A stretch of DNA of 64,000 nucleotides from positions 17,498,294 to 17,562,293 of the forward strand of contig CM026400.1 of assembly GCA_014843695.1 (NCBI GenBank). The letters are read 5' to 3'. A program made the position numbers and the translations under genes. Positions 56,701 to 64,000 of this stretch are shown here, in pieces. This stretch comes from Archivesica marissinica. Lineage: Eukaryota; Mollusca; Bivalvia; Venerida; Vesicomyidae. The notes under the pieces are model-generated. The model was not told the DNA's origin and ran no database searches. It worked only from the letters and a program-made list of their open reading frames with translations. Numbering within the stretch: the first letter of the stretch is position 1; each line of letters starts with the position of its first letter.

Positions 56701-57004
56701 GCATAAAAAAGACATTAACATATGGCCCCTAAATCTAGAGAGAGCTACAAGGACCCTCAAATTAAAATGATAAGCTGTCACCTAATCTTGTTGGGCCCTT
56801 GAATGTTGTTAAACTGGGCAGTATGACATTGTTTGTCCATGTGATTGCCAATGTTTACCCAGACCATCAAATCCTTCAAGTAGCATATTTACAATGATTT
56901 ATCAAAGTTATGAAAACTTTAAAGATCTGAACAAGGATTGTCACCTAATTGCATTAAAGTTTGACATTCATGTCACAAAATTAAAGAGTCTTGACAATGA
57001 CATT

Positions 57005-57268
57005 ATGTTTGTTTTTGGGGTTTATAAGCCAATAGCTTAGGTACATTTTGTTATTATGGCGACTCTGTTATTGGTAGATGAAGGATCAGTATTTCAGGCA
57101 CCGATAGGCACCCGAGATAAACAACAGATGTTCCGAAGCCAGCTGGATAGTTTTCTCGCATATGAAAGAATTTGACACCACACAACCAATGAGATTCAAA
57201 CCTACAGTGGTGGGGGACAATTCAAGTGATTCAAAGTCAACGACTTAACCGCAAGGCCATGGAAGCCC
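57005..57268 (-). mobile_element. SINE5 copy, most complete
   Basis: Plus text GGGGTTTATAAGCCAATAGC, CAGTATTTCAGGCACCG, CCAGCTGGATAGTTTTCTCG, then a reversed tRNA-like head (GAGATTCAAACC as B box; CTTAACCGCAAGGCCATGG). The single CAGTATTTCAGGCACCG here is the unexpanded form of the arrays at 20.0-20.6 kb. Confidence 0.8.
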
Positions 57269-57522
57269 CTTTTGGATTTTTTGTGTCCTTAATTAGTTAG
57301 TAACTCGCTCCACATTATGACATAACTGACATAACTGTATGGGAAGGTCTCCCCTAATTCAGCCCAGTAGAAACATGGATGACTAGGATTGGCAATATTT
57401 CATTGCATATGTCACTTCTTTCAATTTCCCCCCATCCGTCAACATGTTTGTGGGATGACTGTCAAATGATGACCAATACAGGAAACCGCTACCGGTATAT
57501 GTTGAAATATGTCATCAGTATT

Positions 57523-57763
57523 TTAACCCATTCAACACCACAGGCCTCTAAATAGGCTTACAAAAAGTGTAGATACAGATGAGCCGGCTCATCATGAGCC
57601 TTCTCATCAGGATCTGCACTTTTGCCAGTAATATTACTATTTTTAGACAAAAATTACCCATTTTGATAAATGAACTGGTCCAAATGTAATTTTCTTATTA
57701 ATTTATTGGTCTAAAATTATCATGCACAAGTCCATGTCAGGTACTTGGGGTTGAATGGGTTAA
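57523..57763 (+). mobile_element. Family A TTAA element
   Basis: TTAACCCATTCAACACC to GTTGAATGGGTTAA. Hairpin AGATACAGATGAGCCGGC / CTTCTCATCAGGATCT. Confidence 0.93.
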
Positions 57764-57879
57764 ACAGTTATCTGTCAATAAGAGGATATTGACACTGGTC
57801 TACCCATTGGTCGGATTTTTGCATCATGTTCTCTGTGAAAAGCTTATTGTTTAGTTCCACCTTCCGAGACACGGGTACA

Positions 57880-57909
57880 TGTGTATATATATATATATAT
57901 ATATATATT
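57880..57909. repeat. (TA)n microsatellite
   Basis: About 13 TA dinucleotides following GTGTATATA. Confidence 0.95.
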
Positions 57910-58039
57910 TGTCAGTTCGGTTTCAAGGCACAATATCCTCCAATCGTGTGGCAACTTGTTCTTCCTTGTTCCCGGTCATCCACCACCCGGTACCATTCCC
58001 AGCATATCTGTCCAGTCATCATGGCAAACAGTATGCTAC

Positions 58040-59998
58040 AAATTTACCCCCTTATCTGCCAGACACCCAATCCACATGGATTATTCCCCCTTATCTGCCA
58101 GACACACACTCCACATGGATTATTTCCCCTTATCTGCCAGACACCCAATCCACATGAATTAGTTCCCCCTTATCTGCCAGACACACACTCCACATGGATT
58201 ATTTCCCCTTATCTGCCAGACACACACTCCACATGGATTATTTCCCCTTATCTGCCAGACACACTCCACATGAATTAGTTCCCCCTTATCTGCCAGACAC
58301 ACACTCCACATGGATTATTTCCCCTTATCTGCCAGACACACACTCCACATGGATTATTTCCCCCTATCTGCCAGACACACACTCCACATGGATTATTTCC
58401 CCCTATCTGCCAGACACACACTCCACATGGATTATTTCCCCTTATCTGCCAGACACACACTCCACATGGATTATTTCCCCTTATCTGCCAGACACCCACT
58501 CCACATGGATTATTTCCCCTTATCTGCCAGACACACTCCACATGGATTATTTCCCCTTATCTGCCAGACACCCACTCCACATGGATTATTTCCCCTTATC
58601 TGCCAGACACACTCCACATGGATTATTTCCCCTTATCTGCCAGACACACTCCACATGGATTATTTCCCCTTATCTGCCTGACACACTCCACATGAATTAT
58701 TTCCCCTTATCTGCAAGACACCCACTCCACATGGATTACTTCCCCCTATCTGCCACACACCCACACCACATGGATTATTTCCCCTTATCTGCCAGACACA
58801 CACACTCCACATGGATTATTTCCCTCTATCTGCCATACACCCAATCCACATGGATTATTTCCCCTTATCTGCCAGACACACACTCCACATGGATTATTTC
58901 CCCTTATCTGCCAGACACCCAATCCACATGAATTAGTTCCCCCTTATCTGCCAGACACACACTCCACATGGATTATTTCCCCCTATCTGCCAGACACCCA
59001 CTCCACATGGATTATTTCCCCCTATCTGCCAGACACACACTCCACATGGATTATTTCCCCTTATCTGCCAGACACACTCCACATGAATTATTTCACCTTA
59101 TCTGCCAGACACACTCCACATGAATTAGTTCCCCCTTATCTGCCAGACACACACTCCACATGGATTATTTCCCCTTATCTGCCAGACACACACTCCACAT
59201 GGATTATTTCCCCCTATCTGCCAGACACCCACTCCACATGGATTATTTCCCCTTATCTGCCAGACACACACTCCACATGGATTATTTCCCCTTATCTGCC
59301 AGACACCCACTCCACATGGATTATTTCCCCTTATCTGCCAGACACACTCCACATGGATTATTTCCCCTTATCTGCCAGACACACTCCACATGGATTATTT
59401 CCCCTTATCTGCCTGACACACTCCACATGAATTATTTCTCCTTATCTGCAAGACACCCACTCCACATGGATTACTTCCCCCTATCTGCCACACACCCACA
59501 CCACATGGATTATTTCCCCTTATCTGCCAGACACACACACTCCACATGGATTATTTCCCTCTATCTGCCATACACACTCCACATGGATTATTTCCCCTTA
59601 TCTGCCAGACACACACTCCACATGGATTATTTCCCCTTATCTGCCAGACACCCAATCCACATGAATTAGTTCCCCCTTATCTGCCAGACACACACTCCAC
59701 ATGGATTATTTCCCCCTATCTGCCAGACACCCACTCCACATGGATTATTTCCCCCTATCTGCCAGACACACACTCCACATGGATTATTTCCCCTTATCTG
59801 CCAGACACACTCCACATGAATTATTTCACCTTATCTGCAAGACACCCACTCCACATGGATTACTTCCCCCTATCTGCCACACACCCACACCACATGGATT
59901 ATTTCCCCTTATCTGCCAGACACCCAATCCACATGGATTATTTCCCCCTATCTGCCAGACACCCACTCCACATGGATTATTTCCCCCTATCTGCCAGG
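58040..59998. repeat. Minisatellite, 39-bp (36-bp) unit, about 52 copies
   Basis: Unit CACATGGATTATTTCCCCTT plus ATCTGCCAGACACACACTC; ACACACTC and ACACTC forms give 39 and 36 bp. A run of unusual variants (CTGCAAGACACCC, GATTACTTCCCCC, CACACCCACACC) recurs in the same order at about 58712, 59442 and 59837, showing block duplication of about 730 and 400 bp. Long open frames are artefacts. Confidence 0.97.
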
Positions 59999-59999
59999 T

Positions 60000-60328
60000 G
60001 GCACTCTCATGTTACTTCCTGTGTTATTGACACCACTACCAGACATTGGTCAATATTTTGTTGGCATTTAGCTCTTCACAAATCTCTACTTAGATAAGAC
60101 CAATCAGTTGAGCCTTCATCAACTTTCTATTCAGATAAGACATGTTGACTTTGTCAATCTACAACACTGCTGTCTACATGCATAATTCTGCTATACAGAA
60201 ACTATTGTAGCTCATTTGCTACTATTTCGTGTTCGTTCATTTTGTTGTTTTACGGCACTTCAACACTATTATTATCATTATTTTTCCATTGCATAACATC
60301 TAATACAACCTAATAACATTTTTTTTAT
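60000..60328. other. Unresolved upstream sequence
   Basis: No gene recognised. Confidence 0.45.
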
Positions 60329-60569
60329 TTAACCCTTTCAACACCACAGACCTCTAAATAGGCTTACAAAAAGTGTAGATCCAGATGAGCCGGCTCGTGA
60401 CGAGCCGTCTCATCAGGATCTGCACTTTTTGCCAGTGATATGACTATTTTTAGACATAATTACCCATTTTGATAAATGAACTTGTCCAAATGTGATTTTT
60501 TGATTCATTTATTGGTTTATGAATAACATGGACCAGTCCATGTGAGTTACTTGGTGTTGAATGGATTAA
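60329..60569 (+). mobile_element. Family A TTAA element
   Basis: TTAACCCTTTCAACACC to GTTGAATGGATTAA. Hairpin AGATCCAGATGAGCCGGC / GCCGTCTCATCAGGATCT. Directly joined at right to a family D part. Confidence 0.92.
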
Positions 60570-60698
60570 TAGATATGGCGACTACTTATCCACTGCATGA
60601 TAGCTAAATGGCTGTCGTTTATATGGAGATATAATAGTATATATTTATATGGAGATATAATAGTATATTAACCTAAATCTCCATGATGGAAAGGGTTA
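60570..60698 (-). mobile_element. Family D fragment
   Basis: GATATGGCGACTACTTATCC, GCTAAATGGCTGTCG and CCATGATGGAAAGGGTTA; an internal piece (TATATGGAGATATAATAGT) is doubled. Confidence 0.8.
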
Positions 60699-60699
60699 G

Positions 60700-61080
60700 A
60701 AAGCCCTTTTTAAGGAAAACCATAATTTTCCCTGAAAAGGGCTTTTTAAGCCATAATATATATAGATATAAACTTATAAAGAAAAAATTAAAAGCCAACA
60801 CTTGCGTAAGTTCTGTTTATACCCGACTAAAGCATCTAATGAGATGTAACAGGAAGTCATACAAGGCAATCAATGCCTAGATGCCAGGTAATTATTGGAA
60901 GCTAATTAGTTCATGACACAGAAAAACATGCTTATTTCATTAAGGGGAGGTAAATATTGATTTATTTACCACACTTGTCAGGGCAGCCAGCTGAGCTTAA
61001 TCAGCTACCCATCCAAACACAACAACACTGCAAATAACAACAGGTGGAATTTATCATCACAGTATTCCCAGAAACCTGGG
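60700..61080. other. Unresolved upstream sequence
   Basis: A small inverted repeat, AAAGCCCTTTTTAAGG and CCTGAAAAGGGCTTTTT, sits at 60700-60750. No gene seen. Confidence 0.5.
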
Positions 61081-61083
61081 CCC

Positions 61084-61165
61084 CCCCCCCCCGAGGTTAT
61101 AAAACGTTTCTCAGATCTCAAACTCAAATGATCTGATTGGCTGATTCTGAGTGTTACTGTATATT
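61084..61165. mobile_element. Half copy of the foldback element
   Basis: CCCCGAGGTTATAAAACG, TTCTCAGATCTCAAACTC and GATCTGATTGGCTGATTC match the left arm of 43217-43377. Confidence 0.75.
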
Positions 61166-61222
61166 GGTTCGTTTAGTTGGAATTCTTTATTCTTATTGTT
61201 GCTAGGGCCCCACTATCCGAAT

Positions 61223-61301
61223 AGCAAACAGCATAGAGCCTGATCAGCCGGCATATTCTGTGCCATGACATCTGATCTGGCTCTAGCTATGCTGTTTGCA
61301 A
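61223..61301 (-). mobile_element. Family B/C hairpin fragment
   Basis: A single GAGC hairpin (AGAGCCTGATCAGCCGGC / GACATCTGATCTGGCTCT) framed by AGCAAACAGCATAG and TATGCTGTTTGC, without TTAA ends. Confidence 0.8.
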
Positions 61302-61379
61302 AGGCAACTAAAAGCAACTTCAGTACTGTTGCGATTAGCATTTTACGAGTTATTTCAACAGCACATACAGACAGTTAGT

Positions 61380-61612
61380 TTATACAAATTTAGTTTACCT
61401 CGATTGCGAAACAAATTCCTACAACTTATATTAATCACCGTCGAGACCTCATTCATGATGGAGAATCCACTAGGGAGAGAGACGAGGCAATGGGGAATTT
61501 AAATGCCTTGCTTAATGGCACAATCGTAACGGCTACAGCTGGGCGCAAACCCTGGACCTTTCGCACCTGAAGCGAACGCTCTACAACTGCGCTATCACGA
61601 CTTCCACAGAAA
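61380..61612 (-). mobile_element. SINE1 copy
   Basis: TATACAAATTTAGTTTACC through TGGGGAATTTAAATGCC to the head GCGCTATCACGACTTCC. Confidence 0.87.
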
Positions 61613-61669
61613 GTTGGTCCGAATTCTGCCTGTGCAGTATTACTGTTTCTTAATGAGAGACATCTCTAA

Positions 61670-62250
61670 TTTTCTATTACCTCCCTTGGCAGATAAAGTC
61701 TTATTTATCCAAAAATGTAAATAGGTCCTTTTAGTTGAAATCCTTTGTTGTTACTGTTTTTACTGTTCCCTAACCAGATGTTGCGGTATGATAAACGTTA
61801 TTTTACCAAAATCGTGTTAATTAACTGATAACATTGTTTTACAAATAAGTACCCATTGCATATACTGTATGAGATCTGTCGAGATATAGTAATTTAATAA
61901 TCATAAGAAGCGATAGTGGAAGTCGTGATAGCGCAGTGGATGCGCGTTCGCTTCAGGTGAGAAAGGTCCGTAATTCGAGCTCTGCTCTTACATTTGTGCC
62001 CTTTGGCAAGCCATTTAAATTCCACGTTGCCTCTTTTCTCTCCCTCGTGGCGCTGGATTCCATCAGGAATGAGGTCTCGAGAGTGATTAATATAAGTTGT
62101 AAGAACTTGTTTCGCAATCGAGCTAAAATAAATTTGTATAAACTAAGCGATAGTGGAATAAAATTGCTAGCATATTGTGCAAAGGAAACAACGATAAAAA
62201 CAGAGGAAAACATTTAATAGGACCTATCTACTTTTATAGAGTATTCAGGG
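61670..62250 (+). repeat. Dispersed repeat H, copy 2, hosting a SINE1
   Basis: Same order of segments as 28045-28400 (CCTCCCTTGGCAGATAAAGT, GGTCCTTTTAGTTGAAATCC, then AACGATAAAAACAGAGGAA), interrupted by SINE1 at 61921-62144. Element class unknown. Confidence 0.75.
61921..62144 (+). mobile_element. SINE1 reference copy with 13-bp target duplication
   Basis: AAGCGATAGTGGA stands on both sides (61908-61920 and 62145-62157), so the element is 224 bp from AGTCGTGATAGCGCAGTGG to AATTTGTATAAACT. Head: A box TAGCGCAGTGG, anticodon-like stem TTCGC with loop TTCAGGT, and B-box-like sequence. Body TTTAAATTCCACGTTGCC, tail TTCGCAATCGAGC. Confidence 0.94.
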
Positions 62251-62259
62251 GCTCTCATT

Positions 62260-62890
62260 CACATGCAATAATGCCAGTTCCGGTTGATATATAGGCCTGA
62301 CAAGGAGTGAGCATTGCTTCAACTGCGCTTCTACTGCGCAGGATTAAAATGAATAAACCACCGCACTGCAGTCTGCTTTCAAGGTTGTCGATATCGCTAT
62401 CTTACGATATTCTACACTGTTAGGGTATTAGTTGGAATTTAGAATTTGTTTTAAGATACGATTTACATTGTGTAGCACAGACCAGGAAAATTCATCTGGA
62501 GCTAGTTTCCTTCAGACTGGCGTCAATAATTGACGGGCTGAAATACCACCGGCATATTGGGTGTTTTCGATGAAACTCGGTAAATTGGTTCAATGCGGTC
62601 ACATTTGGTACATCGTAGTGAAATCTCGTGTAAGGTAGCAAATTCAATTCATATGATACTTCAATGCAATATCCTGTTTTTTCACTAATAACAACTCTTC
62701 AGCTGGGCGTATGATAAAGGGATTGGTTTGTCATGCAAGTGCAAATCTGTTACTTAATCCATAAGAGTAATTCAGGCTCTTGCACCCAAATGACATGCTA
62801 CAGTGACATTGGCAAATTGGTCCCCGCTAATCTATAGATACATAAAAATTCTTTCTCCATATAGATATTAACACAAATTTAGTTGTTTTT
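62260..62890. other. Unique GC-richer block; possible regulatory or noncoding exon
   Basis: Less repetitive and more CpG-rich than its surroundings, with a GCGCAGTAGAAGCGCAG-type inverted motif (minus strand, about 62325-62341). No open frame of note. It could be a distal promoter or 5' noncoding exon of the DDR gene; this is speculation. Confidence 0.25.
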
Positions 62891-62892
62891 TA

Positions 62893-63098
62893 TAACGTTT
62901 ATTTATCGTCGCTACCGGCTGCCCATATTGAGGGAAGCCTCCTGAAGAGATTAGTCAATTTAGATTATTGGAGGATAGTACAGCAGAGACCCATTCCAGT
63001 GTCTCCTCTGGTTCTTTTACGTGCACGGTGTAAAGCACTGACACAAGACATCGGTTTAAAGTCCCATTGAATGACTTAATTTTATTAGGGTCAGATAT
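62893..63098 (-). mobile_element. SINE2, head-truncated
   Basis: ATAACGTTTATTTATCGTCG, CTCCTGAAGAGATTAGTC, GTGTCTCCTCTGGTTC to TTTTATTAGGGTCAGAT, then no head. Confidence 0.85.
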
Positions 63099-63164
63099 GT
63101 TACAGCGACATTGGCAAATTGGTCCATACTTAAATTCTTTTTCCGTACTGATGTTAACACAAAT

Positions 63165-63322
63165 TTAGTATCTTAGTTCGTACAAAATACATTTTAGCTT
63201 GACTGCGTAACAAGTGATTTCAACATAACACTTTTAAATCACTCTCGATACCTCACTTCTGATGGATTCAATCTCCTAGAGGATCAAAAGAGAGACAGGG
63301 GGGGGGGGGGGGCAATGTGGAT
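63165..63322 (-). mobile_element. SINE1 copy split by a family A element
   Basis: GTACAAAATACATTTTAGC, CTCTCGATACCTCACTTC and GGCAATGTGGA, cut exactly where SINE1 consensus has TTTAAATG. A G run of 14 is at 63299-63312. Confidence 0.8.
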
Positions 63323-63487
63323 TTAACCCATTCAATACAAAGTAACTGACATGGACTGGTGCATGATAAAATGACCAATAAATTAATCAGTAAATTACAT
63401 TTGGACCAGTTCATTTATCAAAATGGGTAATTTTGTCTGAAAGAGTTATATTATTGGCAAAAAGTGCAGATCCTGATGAGATCTCAT
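63323..63487 (-). mobile_element. Family A element, right half missing
   Basis: TTAACCCATTCAATACAAAG through the first hairpin arm (AGATCCTGATGAG), then joined to TCTCATTTAG and a family D piece (CCCAGTAATATCTATGG, to about 63535). Confidence 0.85.
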
Positions 63488-63549
63488 TTAGTCCCAGTAA
63501 TATCTATGGAGGTGGGGTAGATATGCTGACTGCATATATTATCCAAAAT

Positions 63550-64000
63550 ATACGGGGGGATTCTGTCCCGGAGGATTATGTCCAGGGGGGATTATGTCCA
63601 GGGGGGATTATGTCCTGAGGGATTATGTCCAGGGGGGATTATGTCCAGGGGGGATTATGTCCTGAGGGGATTATGTCCAGGGGGATTATGCCCAGGGGGG
63701 ATTATGTCCAGAGGGGATTATGTTCAGGAAGATTATGTTTGGGGGTTATGACCAGCGGGATTATGTCCATGGGAGATTATGTCCTGAGGGATTATGTCCA
63801 GGGGGGATTATGTCCAGGGGGGATTATGTCCATGGGAGATTATGTCCTGAGGGATTATGTCCAGGGGGGATTGTGTCCAGGGGGGATTATGTCCAGGGGG
63901 GATTATGTCCAGGGGGATTATGTCCAGGGGGGATTATGTCCAGGGGGGATTATGTCCATGGGAGATTATGTCCTGAGGGATTATGTCCAGGGGGGATTGT
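63550..64000. repeat. Minisatellite, about 18-20-bp unit, to window edge
   Basis: Unit GGATTATGTCCAGGGG with variants CCTGAGG and CCATGGGA. At least 22 copies, cut by the right edge. G-rich on the plus strand. Confidence 0.96.

Noticed and set aside
58194..60097. Several 100-245-residue frames
   Set aside because: Tandem 39/36-bp array in different frames; no protein-like composition.
3287..62144. Genuine tRNA genes at A/B-box sites
   Set aside because: Every candidate is attached to a SINE body or repeated with that body elsewhere; acceptor stems do not pair properly in most.

Overview
This window is animal nuclear DNA, most probably from a mollusc and likely a bivalve. It has AT-rich intronic sequence, many tRNA-headed SINEs, piggyBac-like (TTAA) miniature elements and a very high minisatellite load (roughly 20 of 64 kb by eye). 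I see no bacterial, phage, organellar or rRNA genes. The clade call is an inference from repeat style and from the single gene; no species is claimed.

The one gene I can support is the 5' part of a discoidin domain receptor (DDR, collagen-receptor tyrosine kinase family) on the minus strand. Exon 1 (45029-44875) encodes a signal peptide and the start of the discoidin (F5/8C) domain. Exon 2 (27199-27058) and exon 3 (6765-6676) continue that domain. The splice sites are in order and the reading phases join (phase 2, then phase 0), giving 129 N-terminal residues. The two complete introns are about 17.7 kb and 20.3 kb. The rest of the discoidin domain, the transmembrane segment and the kinase should lie to the left of the window; I did not find the next exon in positions 1-6675.

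Layout, left to right: 1-6.7 kb is intron 3 sequence with a 10-bp and a 62-bp array, SINEs and hairpin elements. 6.8-27.1 kb is intron 2, with 59-, 19-, 30-, 21-, 30-, 83-, 85-, 23/64-, 23-, 26- and 39-bp arrays interleaved with SINEs and nested TTAA elements. 27.2-44.9 kb is intron 1, with the 37-bp, 61-bp, G-rich 20-bp, 22-bp, 39-bp and 48-bp arrays. 45-64 kb is 5' of the known start codon: more SINEs and TTAA elements, a weak coding candidate near 50.6-51.0 kb, a 2-kb 39-bp array at 58-60 kb and a GC-richer unique block near 62.3-62.7 kb.

The most interesting signal is a set of short non-autonomous elements (called A, B, C, D and G here) that begin TTAACYC and end GGGTTAA or close variants. 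Several sit in places where the uninterrupted target is visible elsewhere in the window, so TTAA target duplication can be read directly. Families A, B and C carry long hairpins that share a motif and nearly always keep the same like-with-like mismatch (A opposite A, or T opposite T) at the same stem position. SINE families also swap 3' tails and heads, and many minisatellites start inside or at the edge of SINEs. Family names A-H and SINE1-6 are local labels made for this report.
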